Below are positions 19,046 through 28,303 of a DNA stretch of 64,000 nucleotides, piece after piece. The stretch is from Sipunculus nudus (taxonomy: Eukaryota > Annelida > Sipuncula > Golfingiida > Sipunculidae). Positions within the stretch are counted from its first letter, which is position 1, and each line of letters starts with the position of its first letter. The notes beneath the pieces are model-generated. The model made no database searches, had not been told where the DNA came from, and saw only the letters and a program-made list of their open reading frames with translations. The position numbers and the translations under genes are program-made. Where the stretch lies: assembly GCA_026874595.1 (NCBI GenBank), contig JAPPUL010000069.1:1-64000 (forward strand). The letters are read 5' to 3'.

Positions 19046-19947
19046 GTCTTTGTATATTATGTCCCGGACAAGCAAGTCAGTCAAGTCAAATGCTAAACCT
19101 GTTACCTAAAAACAGTTTAACAAAAGAAATACTAAACTATACAAAGTCATTGCTAAAAAGGGATCTAAGTGAACTCCTAAATTCAAAAGACATGTTTTTA
19201 AACATAAACGCCCAACCTTTAATAGTAAGCACTCAAATGGCTATGTGGCAAAGCCTATCAAAACTCATCCCAAAACCTAGATTAATTGCAGGATATAGTA
19301 TAGGCGAGCTAAGCGCTTACGCTTGTGCTGGAGCAATAAAAACTCATGAAGTAATACATTTATCTAAACTAAGAGCACAAAGGATGAGTAAAGCGAATAA
19401 AAGAAAAGTTAAGATGATTATAATATCTGATTTAAGTCGCTTTCATATAGACAAGTTATGTAAAGAATATAATGCACAACTTTCTATAATAATTAATACA
19501 AAAAGATTTTTGGTTGCGGTTGACGAAGCTATATTTGCTATTTTTGTAAAACGGATAGATGAGCTAGGAGGAGGATATACGCTTATAAATGTTGAAGTTG
19601 CAGCACATACTAAATGGTTATCAGAGGCAAGTCATTTATTTAAAAAGGATCTTGAAAGCTCTAATATAAAAGATCCGCAAATACCGGTATTATCAGGTAC
19701 AAGCGTAGGCTTAGTATATAAAAGGGATATGCTAATAAAAGACTTATCAAGGCAAATATCCCACTATATAGACTGGCAAACACTAAGCTCAGTCTTGCTT
19801 GAAAGCTGCAAGGTAGTTTTAGAGATAGGTAGTAGCAACTGGCTAACTAATATGCTGCGTCAAGAAAATAAATATATATCAGCTCGTGCAGTAGTCGATT
19901 TTAAAAACATTGAAGCAAGTGCTTTATGGGTTAATTCTAAACTCTAA
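19042..19947 (+). CDS. mdcH: Malonyl-CoA:ACP transacylase of malonate decarboxylase
   Basis: 301 residues, FabD-like fold. It charges the MdcC cofactor with malonyl during activation. Nucleophile Ser86 sits in GYSIGEL and the catalytic His189 in VAAHTKWL. It is the last gene of the operon; its final ten codons fall inside a 262-bp block that is repeated exactly downstream. Confidence 0.94.
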   Translation: MSLCILCPGQASQSSQMLNLLPKNSLTKEILNYTKSLLKRDLSELLNSKDMFLNINAQPLIVSTQMAMWQSLSKLIPKPRLIAGYSIGELSAYACAGAIKTHEVIHLSKLRAQRMSKANKRKVKMIIISDLSRFHIDKLCKEYNAQLSIIINTKRFLVAVDEAIFAIFVKRIDELGGGYTLINVEVAAHTKWLSEASHLFKKDLESSNIKDPQIPVLSGTSVGLVYKRDMLIKDLSRQISHYIDWQTLSSVLLESCKVVLEIGSSNWLTNMLRQENKYISARAVVDFKNIEASALWVNSKL

Positions 19948-20450
19948 AAGCATATAGTTTACTTGGAATGCCGCATATTATGAGGGTTTAGTTTTACTTT
20001 CTTTCGTACAATCTCAAAATGCAGATGAGGACCAGTCGAACGACCTGTTGAACCAACATTGCCTATATATTGCTTTTTGTTAACATACTCTCCCTTTCTA
20101 ACTCTAATACGAGATAAATGTCCATATAAAGTTTTATAATCATAAAGATGCTTTATGACAATAAGCTTACCATAACCACCAACATAACAGTGCTTTATGG
20201 GTTAATTCTAAACTCTAAAAGCATATAGTTTACTTGGAATGCCGCATATTATGAGGGTTTAGTTTTACTTTCTTTCGTACAATCTCAAAATGCAGATGAG
20301 GACCAGTCGAACGACCTGTTGAACCAACATTGCCTATATATTGCTTTTTGTTAACATACTCTCCCTTTCTAACTCTAATACGAGATAAATGTCCATATAA
20401 AGTTTTATAATCATAAAGATGCTTTATGACAATAAGCTTACCATAACCAC
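19918..20450. repeat. Exact 262-bp direct duplication
   Basis: Bases 19918-20179 and 20189-20450 read identically, separated by 9 bp (20180-20188). Each copy carries the last codons of mdcH, its stop, the short convergent gap and the 3' end of the minus-strand M23 peptidase gene. The copy at 20189-20450 belongs to the intact peptidase gene; the copy at 19918-20179 belongs to the intact mdcH. The remainder of each is a dead gene end. Total identity means a very recent event or an assembly error. Confidence 0.97.
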
Positions 20451-21153
20451 GCGCATAGCCAGTAAATACAACTTGCCCCTTTTGAGCAGAGTATACAGGA
20501 GTCCCGGTTGGAGCTGCAATGTCAAGTCCTCCATGAAAAGTTTTCTTATGTTTAAAAGGATCTTTTCGAATTCCAAAAGGTGAGCTTATATATCCTGTTT
20601 TGAGCGGACTTGTAAACTTAGACGCATTAAAATACTGCCATTCTTGTTTAGAGAGCCTTCGAAACGGGATAAAGACTCTCTGTCCAGAATAAAGGATGTT
20701 GGTATGCTTATTAAATCTATTAACTTTAGACAAAAGCCAAACAGGAGTATTAAACTGCATAGCAAGAGATTTTATATTTGTAATCTTATCAAGATAAATA
20801 AAAGAGCCTCTGACATTCGGAATAAATATAGTACTACCTATATTAAGGTCATAATGGTTGCTAATATAGTTTATAGATATTATGCTATCCTCATTAAGAC
20901 CGATACGGCTTGCGATATTTTCGATAGAATCATGTTTTTTAACTTTATAAGTTGCTATTTTAAATTGGAAAGAGATAGTCTTGCTAAGCTTAGCCAGTGA
21001 ATTATAAAATATAAGAGTACTTCTAAAATCGCTAAATACAGCGTCATCTAAAGACAAATCGTTTATACGATAATCCTTATCAAAAGGATAAGCTATTTTA
21101 AATCCTAAGATGATAAAAGATATCAAAATAAACATAAAGTAAATATATTTCAT
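20230..21153 (-). CDS. LysM and M23 (LytM) domain peptidase
   Basis: About 307 residues from ATG 21153 (a GTG at 21165 is also possible). An N-terminal membrane anchor or signal peptide is followed by two LysM-like peptidoglycan-binding repeats (YKVKKHDSIENIASRIG, then a second ending GQRVFIPF). The C-terminal M23 domain has the zinc motif HGGLDIAAPTG, TLYGHLSRIRV and the HLHFEI signature. It is a probable cell-wall endopeptidase or activator of amidases. A 70-residue copy of its C-terminus lies just downstream (19970-20179) within the direct duplication. Confidence 0.93.
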   Translation of the reverse strand: MKYIYFMFILISFIILGFKIAYPFDKDYRINDLSLDDAVFSDFRSTLIFYNSLAKLSKTISFQFKIATYKVKKHDSIENIASRIGLNEDSIISINYISNHYDLNIGSTIFIPNVRGSFIYLDKITNIKSLAMQFNTPVWLLSKVNRFNKHTNILYSGQRVFIPFRRLSKQEWQYFNASKFTSPLKTGYISSPFGIRKDPFKHKKTFHGGLDIAAPTGTPVYSAQKGQVVFTGYARGYGKLIVIKHLYDYKTLYGHLSRIRVRKGEYVNKKQYIGNVGSTGRSTGPHLHFEIVRKKVKLNPHNMRHSK

Positions 21154-21332
21154 AAAGTATAGCACAAATTGATAAACCTAATTATTATTATAGATGTTTT
21201 TGCAGTAAAATATAGAAAGGAAACTATATTTAAACACCTAAACGTAATATTTTGTTAAAAAAATATTAAGTAATGCAAAAGTATTATTGTATCTAAAATA
21301 TTTTTATATAAATTTAACAATGGACAAAGATA

Positions 21333-22586
21333 ATGATATATAAGGTAAAGGACATGAGCCTTGCAGAACAGGGCTTAAGAAAAATTGAATGGGCAGAGAG
21401 TAGGATGCCTGTATTAGAGGAACTTGGCAAAAGATATGAGAAAATAAAGCCGTTAGCTGGCATGAGGATAGCAGGCTGTATACACGTAACTAAAGAAACA
21501 GCTGTTCTTGTAAAAACAATAATTAAAGCAGGGGCTCAAGTAAGCTGGTCTGGGTGTAACCCATTATCAACACAAGATGACATATCAGCAGCGCTGGCAC
21601 AGCTTGGAGTATCAATATACGCGTGGCATGGAATGGAAAAAGAAGATTTTTATTGGTGCATTAAGAAGACCTTAGAAATAGAGCCAACGCTAACTCTTGA
21701 TGATGGAGCTGATTTAGTGTTTACAATACACAAAGAGTATCATGATATGGCAAAAAGAGTACTCGGCGGAACAGAAGAAACAACCACAGGTGTAAAGAGA
21801 TTAAGAGCCATGGCAAATGACAACGCATTATTATATCCGATAATAGCTGTAAACGACTCTATAACAAAATGGGATTTTGATAATGTATACGGAACAGGCC
21901 AATCATCACTTGATGGGATACTGCGAGCAAGTTCTGTATTGGTTGCAGGCAAAACAGTAGTAGTTTGTGGTTATGGACACTGTGGACGAGGGGTTGCAAT
22001 GCGTGCAAAGGGGCTTGGAGCGTCGGTCGTTGTAACAGAGATAAAACCAACTTCAGCGCTAAAAGCTCGTCTTGAAGGCTATGAAGTCATGCCTATGTTA
22101 GACGCCGCAAAGGTAGGTGATATATTTATAACTGCAACTGGTGTTAAAGATATCATAACCAAAGAACATTTTAATTTAATGAAAGATGGTGCAATTATAT
22201 GTAATACAGGACATTATGATTGCGAAATAAATATAAATGATCTTGAGTCTATGTCAGTAGACAAAAAAGAGATCCGCCATGCTAATGAACAGTATAGGAC
22301 TAAAAACGGTAAGAGGATATATCTTCTTGCCCAGGGACGGCTTGTAAATCTTGCAGCAGCAGAAGGACATCCTTCCGAAGTAATGGATATGTCCTTTGCC
22401 AACCAATTTTTAGGATTAATAAAGCTTGCTAATGGTGATAATAAACTTGAAAATAAGGTATATGTATTGCCAGAGGAGACTGATGAGGAGGTTAGTCAGA
22501 TAAAGTTAAAGAGCATGGGGATAAAGATAGACAATCTATCGGAAGAACAAATTAAATATGCGAGTGACTACAGTGCTGGAACATAA
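21333..22586 (+). CDS. ahcY: S-adenosylhomocysteine hydrolase
   Basis: 417 residues, the short form without the roughly 40-residue insertion seen in many proteobacterial enzymes. It hydrolyses S-adenosylhomocysteine to adenosine and homocysteine after methylation. Seen: the N-terminal AGCIHVTKETAVL, the substrate segment VNDSITKWDFDNVYGTGQSS with its Lys/Asp pair, the NAD motif GYGHCGRG near residue 215, and NTGHYDCEI. The 3' end overlaps the next gene by 29 bp. Confidence 0.96.
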   Translation: MIYKVKDMSLAEQGLRKIEWAESRMPVLEELGKRYEKIKPLAGMRIAGCIHVTKETAVLVKTIIKAGAQVSWSGCNPLSTQDDISAALAQLGVSIYAWHGMEKEDFYWCIKKTLEIEPTLTLDDGADLVFTIHKEYHDMAKRVLGGTEETTTGVKRLRAMANDNALLYPIIAVNDSITKWDFDNVYGTGQSSLDGILRASSVLVAGKTVVVCGYGHCGRGVAMRAKGLGASVVVTEIKPTSALKARLEGYEVMPMLDAAKVGDIFITATGVKDIITKEHFNLMKDGAIICNTGHYDCEININDLESMSVDKKEIRHANEQYRTKNGKRIYLLAQGRLVNLAAAEGHPSEVMDMSFANQFLGLIKLANGDNKLENKVYVLPEETDEEVSQIKLKSMGIKIDNLSEEQIKYASDYSAGT

Positions 22587-23790
22587 AACACTAAATGAGC
22601 ATAAAGTAGATCTATTTACAAAATGCATTGATTTTTGGAATGCAACAAAACATTATACTGAGCAAGGTTTATATCCCTATTTCAGGTCAATAGAATCAGC
22701 ACAGGATACAGAAGTATTTATAAATAAGAAAAAATATTTAATGCTTGGGTCAAATAGTTATATGGGCCTTACAAATCATCCTCAGATACTAAAAGCAGCA
22801 AAGGGTGCAATAGACAAATATGGGTCTGGGAATGCAGGGTCAAGGTTTTTAAACGGAACACTTGATATACATAATAGATTAGAAGAGAAGCTAGCAGATT
22901 TTTTTGGCTTTGAAGATGCACTACTTTTTGGGACGGGCTATCTTGCTAATCTTGGGGTAATATCAGCTTTAGTGGGGCCAAAAGATTACATTATAACAGA
23001 TAAGATGGACCACGCAAGTATATTCGATGCATCTAGGCTATCATTTGGTAAATTGCTTAAGTTTAAGCATAATGACATGAAGGATTTAGAAAGGCTACTA
23101 AAAAGCTGTAATACTAACCGTGGGAAGCTTGTTGTAGTTGATGGGGTATTTAGCATGGAAGGTGATATAGCTAATTTACCAGGAATTGTTGAGCTTTGCA
23201 GAAAATACAATGCTCGTATAATGGTTGATGATGCGCATGGAACAGGAGTGCTTGGGAAAGGGGGGCGTGGGACTCCTAATTATTTTGACCTTGTAGACTC
23301 TATAGATATTCTTGTAATAACGTTTTCTAAATCACTAGCCTCACTTGGTGGAGCGGCACTTGCATCAAAAGATGTGATATATTATCTTAAACATAAAGCA
23401 AGATCGTTAATATTTAGTGCAAGTATGCCTGCATCGGCTGTGGCAAGCGTTTCCAAGGCGCTGGATATTATACAAGAGGAACCCTCAAGAATTACAAGAT
23501 TGTGGTATAATACCAACAAAATGTTGTCTGCTCTTAATAAACTAGGTTTTAATACAGGGACAAGTAATACACCTATCATCCCAATTATAGTTGGAGGTAT
23601 GGATGAGACTTTTATATACTGGAGAAAGCTAACTGATGCTGGTATTTTTGTAAATCCTGTTGTGCCTCCTGCCGTTCAACCAGGGCAATGTCTTATTCGT
23701 ACAAGTTATATGGCAACTCATACTGACGAACAGCTTGACTGGGCTTTGGAAGTTTTATCAAGTGCTGGAAAGGAGCTTAATTTAATTTAA
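22558..23790 (+). CDS. Alpha-oxoamine synthase, serine palmitoyltransferase-like
   Basis: 410 residues of PLP fold type I. It belongs to the family joining an amino acid and an acyl thioester (serine palmitoyltransferase, 2-amino-3-ketobutyrate CoA ligase, BioF, HemA). PLP lysine Lys258 in TFSKSLASLGG, with Asp224 and His227 in VDDAHGTG; SNSYMGL and GSGNAGSRFLNGT near the N-terminus. The TFSKS(L/F)AS(L/I)GG form is closer to serine palmitoyltransferases than to BioF, which hints at sphingolipid or related lipid synthesis, but this is not proven. It overlaps ahcY and its stop overlaps the convergent lipoprotein gene by 14 bp. Confidence 0.88.
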   Translation: MRVTTVLEHKTLNEHKVDLFTKCIDFWNATKHYTEQGLYPYFRSIESAQDTEVFINKKKYLMLGSNSYMGLTNHPQILKAAKGAIDKYGSGNAGSRFLNGTLDIHNRLEEKLADFFGFEDALLFGTGYLANLGVISALVGPKDYIITDKMDHASIFDASRLSFGKLLKFKHNDMKDLERLLKSCNTNRGKLVVVDGVFSMEGDIANLPGIVELCRKYNARIMVDDAHGTGVLGKGGRGTPNYFDLVDSIDILVITFSKSLASLGGAALASKDVIYYLKHKARSLIFSASMPASAVASVSKALDIIQEEPSRITRLWYNTNKMLSALNKLGFNTGTSNTPIIPIIVGGMDETFIYWRKLTDAGIFVNPVVPPAVQPGQCLIRTSYMATHTDEQLDWALEVLSSAGKELNLI

Positions 23791-24898
23791 TACCTTTTTT
23801 AAGTAGTTTATCTAATGCCTTTTGGCTATCCTCTTTTTGCTTCTTATCTTCCTGCCATATCGATAATTCGTATAATGACTTTTTATGTCTTATATAATGT
23901 TTTTTTATAACTACTTTAGTCTCTTCTCTATCCTTTGTTTTTGGGATAGTTGCATAAATATCATAAAGTAATACACCTGCTTTGCCTAACATACTAAGTT
24001 CATTTACATTATTATAAAAGCTTATCTTTTCTGCTTCTAAGTTAAGTTTAAATGTATCTATCGCCTTTATGACAAGTTTCTCGGAGCTTAAACTTCCAAC
24101 CCCACTTGATACTCCAATATATTCCATCGTTGCAATACTGCCACTTGATTTGTTTCTTACATTAAATATTTTAGATGCATCTGTTGATAAAAGCTCCCAG
24201 CTAGAATCTAGTGTCGCTTCAATACCATGTTTTTCCATCACTACGTCATTTGTAGACTCACTTTCCATTATACTATCTATTACATATAACGCCTTACCAT
24301 AAAAAAGCTCTCTATTTAACTCGCCTTCCCTTCTATCTTCTAACTCGCCTTTACCTTTACCTTTAACTCCTATCTCTTTCATTTTATTCCCTCTCTCCTC
24401 ACCCTCCTTTGGATAAGATAATAGTATTAAAACTTCATAAAGCTTGCCGCTTAGCATAAATAAAGAACGGTATAATGTATAATTTACTTCTTCTTTTAGA
24501 TACTTTTCATGCCTTGTAAAAATACCTTTTGCTATAAGTCTTCCTTTAAACTCTTCCACCTTTTCATATTTTATATTCTTATCTTTTTTAAGCTCTTTTA
24601 TAAAATAATTTTCTATATCTTTTAAAGCCCTTTCGCTTACTCTAACTTCTCCCATAACTCCATAACGGCTCTCAAACCCAACTACATTACTTGCATTACT
24701 AGATACATAATACCAGTCTATTGGGATCTTTATAGTTATACCTGAACTTGTATAACTATTAAATTCTCCTTTATAAACTTTAACTTTTTTTACATTACTT
24801 CTTTTTTCTATCTTCTTATTATAACTTGTGCAGTTTGAGCTTACAATAACGTAGGATATTGATACTAATAAAACTATTAACCGGGCTGAGCCTTGCAA
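23777..24898 (-). CDS. Predicted lipoprotein, function unknown
   Basis: 373 residues. Residues 1-23 are a signal peptide ending in a lipobox-like VSSNC. The mature part is strongly charged, mostly beta/alpha with a Lys/Glu/Gly-rich linker around residue 170-195 (KGKGKGELEDRREG). Two halves show a faint similarity (IPIDWYYVSSNAS versus LDSSWELLSTDAS), which may be a duplicated domain. No family recognised. Convergent with the oxoamine synthase gene. Confidence 0.7.
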   Translation of the reverse strand: MQGSARLIVLLVSISYVIVSSNCTSYNKKIEKRSNVKKVKVYKGEFNSYTSSGITIKIPIDWYYVSSNASNVVGFESRYGVMGEVRVSERALKDIENYFIKELKKDKNIKYEKVEEFKGRLIAKGIFTRHEKYLKEEVNYTLYRSLFMLSGKLYEVLILLSYPKEGEERGNKMKEIGVKGKGKGELEDRREGELNRELFYGKALYVIDSIMESESTNDVVMEKHGIEATLDSSWELLSTDASKIFNVRNKSSGSIATMEYIGVSSGVGSLSSEKLVIKAIDTFKLNLEAEKISFYNNVNELSMLGKAGVLLYDIYATIPKTKDREETKVVIKKHYIRHKKSLYELSIWQEDKKQKEDSQKALDKLLKKGIKLN

Positions 24899-25139
24899 TA
24901 CTTTGTTTACCTACCACTAGCTTTTTTAATTATTTTAATATATATTGTTTATTATTTGTCCAACTTTAAATAGTATTTTGTTTTGAATTTATTACATATT
25001 ATCTTTAGTTAGACGTAAATTATAACACTATATTTATCGGCTAATATTATTCTATAAGTGTTAAATAAAGATTGTATGCTAGATGTTTTAGGTTTTTTTT
25101 ATACAAAAAAGTCGCTTAATGCTTAGTAGGAGAACACTA

Positions 25140-26321
25140 ATGAAAAAGATTAAGACAAAAGAATTTCAACAGGATAAAATAGACAATAATAAAAATTCTG
25201 CGCTTGAGCATAGGGTTGTTAAGGAAATAAGCACGACTAATAATAACTCTTCTTTCACTTCTAAAACAGAAGAGTTTTATGCTACTTTGAAAATGGCTAA
25301 AAATTCTAAAGTCTTAATCGTTATTAAAGGCTATCCGGACCCTGATAGTATCGCTTGTGCTCTTACGTTCCAGTATATTGCACTGCATTACGCAATTGAG
25401 TCCACTATATTACATTTTGACGAAGTAAGTCATCCTGAAAATAAAGCTTTAATCAAAAAACTATCCATTGAGCTCGTAAGATATACTCAGGACTTCGATT
25501 TTAGTCCATATAAATATCTTGTTTTCAACGATACGCAAACAACCGATTTAAATATAGATATATCTCCTGCTATTAAAAATTTAGTACTAATCGACCATCA
25601 TAAAAACTTGGGAACTAAGGATTGTATCTTTACAGACATTAGAGAAGACGCAGGCTCAACAAGCGCTATATATACTGAATATCTTATACAAGGCCCCGTA
25701 AATTTGGAAAGTGGCAATACTGATACCGTCAAGCTGGCAACTGCTCTTATGCATGGTATCCGAAGCGATACTAACAGCTTCCTTAATGCTCAAGGTATTG
25801 ATTTTCTTGGTGCTGCTTACTTAAGCCAAATTACCGATAAGGAGCTTTTATCCATTATTTCACATCAATCGGTTTCAACTAAAACTATGGACATGACTCA
25901 AATAGCTTTACAAAATAAGGACATTAAAGGGACCTACTTATTTGCTGGGGTTGGTTTTGTTCGAGAGGATGATAGAGATGGTATTGGGCAAGTTGCTGAT
26001 TATTTGCTACTTAGGGATGGGATTGATACTGTCATTATATACGGAATCGTAGGCGGTAAGTATATCGATGGTTCTCTACGCACTACAAGCCATACTCTTG
26101 ACCCGGATAAATGGATTAAAGATCTTTTTGGCTTTTCCGAAGATGGTAAACCTTTTGGGGGAGGAAGACGCGATAAGGGGGGATTTCAATTACCCCTTGG
26201 GGTCCTTGCTAGATGCTCTGATAAAGACCTACTTTGGAAAGTTACCAAGCATACTATCGAAGAAATATTCTACAATAAGATCGGTATCAAAACTAAAGAC
26301 ACTTCCGACAGCTTAAACTAA
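25140..26321 (+). CDS. DHH-family phosphoesterase (NrnA/RecJ-like)
   Basis: 393 residues from ATG 25140, which has TAGGAG eight bases upstream; the frame is open from 25119 but that ATG has no ribosome site. The DHH metal motifs are visible: GYPDPDSIACALT (motif I), FNDTQTTDLN (II), LIDHHKNLG (III, giving the name) and a later GSLRTTSH and GGGRRDKGGFQLP that match the DHHA1 end. The family cleaves short oligonucleotides, pAp or cyclic dinucleotides; which one here cannot be told from sequence alone. A 60-residue N-terminal extension is unusual for NrnA. Confidence 0.86.
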   Translation: MKKIKTKEFQQDKIDNNKNSALEHRVVKEISTTNNNSSFTSKTEEFYATLKMAKNSKVLIVIKGYPDPDSIACALTFQYIALHYAIESTILHFDEVSHPENKALIKKLSIELVRYTQDFDFSPYKYLVFNDTQTTDLNIDISPAIKNLVLIDHHKNLGTKDCIFTDIREDAGSTSAIYTEYLIQGPVNLESGNTDTVKLATALMHGIRSDTNSFLNAQGIDFLGAAYLSQITDKELLSIISHQSVSTKTMDMTQIALQNKDIKGTYLFAGVGFVREDDRDGIGQVADYLLLRDGIDTVIIYGIVGGKYIDGSLRTTSHTLDPDKWIKDLFGFSEDGKPFGGGRRDKGGFQLPLGVLARCSDKDLLWKVTKHTIEEIFYNKIGIKTKDTSDSLN

Positions 26322-26479
26322 CGCTTTAACTCTTTTATCCTTTCGGCATCTTTCTTTAATATCCTATATTATGAATTGGCTTTTCTATTCTTTTCTATTA
26401 ATTAGAGTCGCTTTTTTACATAAACAGCTTGGCACAAATACATAGTTTATTCATATTCTTTATAAAATATAATTTATTC

Positions 26480-26623
26480 TCATCTGAAAAATCCTTCGCA
26501 TATATCATGCGCCATCCTCTTTATCGCATACTTCATATAGTGCAATTCGTTTATTTGTACCTTTAGCCTCTCAATCTTTGAAAATCCTTTTTCAAGACCA
26601 TTTTCGCCTTTATTTTCTTCCAC
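26480..26623 (-). CDS. Small 47-aa helical protein downstream of yraN
   Basis: GTG 26623 opens a 47-residue frame ending at TGA 26480. It has AAGGA about nine bases upstream of the GTG. The peptide starts VEENKGENGLEKGFSKIERL and ends MAHDICEGFFR, an amphipathic helix with a good codon and residue mix. It lies 60 bp after yraN on the same strand. It falls below usual length cutoffs. Homologues were not looked up. Confidence 0.55.
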   Translation of the reverse strand: MEENKGENGLEKGFSKIERLKVQINELHYMKYAIKRMAHDICEGFFR

Positions 26624-26683
26624 TTTGCAAAATCCTTTTTACAACGTTTGTTTTTACCCTTTTTTTTTACTTTAACTCTTCCA

Positions 26684-27094
26684 CTATTCTACCCTTTCTA
26701 ATATCTCTCCGTCTATCACATCCTTTATATGTTCCAAGCCTAATTTACCCTCCCTTAGCTTTATTCCTATGTAGTCTATCCTTAATCCTTTCTCTCCTTT
26801 ATCCTCCCCTCCTTTATCCTCCCCTTTTTCTTCCAACATAAGATATTCTTGTGCTGACAGCAATATACGCCGCATTTGACGCTCAATTAGATGTTCTTCT
26901 ACAGACCCATAGCTATCGCTTAATCTAAGCTTTACTTCTACAAATATTATATCTGAACCATCCTCTGCTATTATATCTATCTCTCCATATCGTGTCTTGT
27001 AATTCCTACCCAGTATTTTATAGCCTTCGCTTTTTAAATAGTAATACCCTATCTCCTCCCCTAATAACCCCACTACCTTTTTACCTAACTTCAC
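26684..27094 (-). CDS. yraN: YraN / UPF0102 endonuclease-like protein
   Basis: 136 residues. YraN proteins share the PD-(D/E)xK nuclease-like fold: here GEEIGYYYLKSEGYKILGRN, then RYGEIDIIAEDGSDIIFVEVKLR with the Asp, Glu and Lys of the core, as in Holliday-junction resolvase relatives. The cellular role is not established. The C-terminal part carries an extra Lys/Glu/Gly-rich stretch (GEDKGGEDKGEKG) unusual for the family. Its start overlaps the upstream gene by 14 bp. Confidence 0.9.
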   Translation of the reverse strand: MKLGKKVVGLLGEEIGYYYLKSEGYKILGRNYKTRYGEIDIIAEDGSDIIFVEVKLRLSDSYGSVEEHLIERQMRRILLSAQEYLMLEEKGEDKGGEDKGEKGLRIDYIGIKLREGKLGLEHIKDVIDGEILERVE

Positions 27095-28148
27095 CCTTTT
27101 CTAATACCTCCCCCAACACTTCCAACACTTCCTTTATTACTTCCATCCCCGCCCCTTTAATATAGCTTATAACAGCCTCATCAAATCTTACACCGCCGTG
27201 TCCTGCATTACTCATTTTCTCGGCTATTTGATTAACCACATTAATAGTTCTTATTTTATAAGAACTATTAGTACTTTTTTCTTCAGCATCACCAAAACCT
27301 TTATCAAAACCATCGCATCTATCCTTTAGTCTTTTAGTTCCACCTTTGTATTCATATATTTTTACCCCTTTATTTACTCCTCCCTCATAACCTTCTATCT
27401 CGTACTTGGACGCTTGACCCAAAACATTCAAAACACGTACGCTCCCTCTTAACTCTGTGCCATATTCCCCTTTCAAGCACAGTCTTAGCCTCAATAACAA
27501 TAACTTATCTAAAAATATAGACGGAATTGTTAAAAAACTTTTTTCTCCTTCTTTTACTAAAGTTTTAGCCCCTGCTTGTTCAAATTTATATACCTCTTCT
27601 AACATCAATTTTATTTTTTCCCGCTCTTCCAAAAGATTTCTTTCTTGTGACACGGCACCAGCAAGAATTAGATTATCCATATTTAATAGATTCTTTACAT
27701 ACCTCGAAAAATCAAGCCCTCGAAGTCCATAGCTTTTGCAATATCTTAGATAATCTCCATCAAATAATTCGTCATAAAAACTATGATACGATTTGTAAGC
27801 CCTATAATAATTATATATTTCTTCTTCTTCTAATCCGTAATTATTATCTAAGTATACTTTAATTATTTTATACAATAACCCCTTATCTCTTAACCCCATT
27901 AACCGTCTGCTATAACCTCTTATCAGTTGTTCTATCCTCCCTGATTCCCCTCCTGATACTAGCTCTAGTAATATCATTTTATCCAAATCTTTTACCCGAA
28001 ATAGATATTTAAAACCAATTTCAAGCTCTCCTAGATAATAGCCATATATAGTATATTGTCTATTTATTCGTATCTTGTATCTTCCGCCTAAATAACTATG
28101 TATAACCTCACCTTGTAATAACTCTCCTTTTTTTAACTTGTATTTCAT
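27081..28148 (-). CDS. Hypothetical protein upstream of yraN
   Basis: 355 residues, not recognised. The first 60 residues look like a small beta barrel (KGELLQGEVIHSYLGGRYKI, then FKYLFRVKDLDKMILLEL); the middle is helical and Tyr-rich, and the end is an acidic helix. No signal peptide or membrane helix. The 14-bp overlap with yraN means one transcript. In several bacteria a FliK-like or FlhB-C-like gene occupies this position before yraN, but the resemblance here is too weak to name it. Confidence 0.7.
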   Translation of the reverse strand: MKYKLKKGELLQGEVIHSYLGGRYKIRINRQYTIYGYYLGELEIGFKYLFRVKDLDKMILLELVSGGESGRIEQLIRGYSRRLMGLRDKGLLYKIIKVYLDNNYGLEEEEIYNYYRAYKSYHSFYDELFDGDYLRYCKSYGLRGLDFSRYVKNLLNMDNLILAGAVSQERNLLEEREKIKLMLEEVYKFEQAGAKTLVKEGEKSFLTIPSIFLDKLLLLRLRLCLKGEYGTELRGSVRVLNVLGQASKYEIEGYEGGVNKGVKIYEYKGGTKRLKDRCDGFDKGFGDAEEKSTNSSYKIRTINVVNQIAEKMSNAGHGGVRFDEAVISYIKGAGMEVIKEVLEVLGEVLEKGEVR

Positions 28149-28303
28149 CTCTTTTTCACTTTTTTATTTATTTATTTCTACATTAAATCCATTTTTTACA
28201 ATTTATTATTATGTTTTTTTCTACCTAATTAGGAAAACTATTACTTTTTAACCTTATTTAATATTCTTTAATATCAAGGTGTTTTTTTTAGCTTTTTTCT
28301 TGC

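Noticed and set aside
10991-19947. Citrate lyase cluster as alternative for the mdc genes
   Set aside because: MdcA, MdcC, MdcD and MdcE are present as a set; CitE/CitF are not, so MdcB/MdcG belong to malonate decarboxylase.
19970-20179. Second M23 peptidase gene
   Set aside because: Only the last ~70 codons exist; it is the copied end from the direct duplication.
26578-26841. Plus-strand hydrophobic frame opposite yraN
   Set aside because: Shadow of the AG-rich yraN 3' end; no ribosome site.
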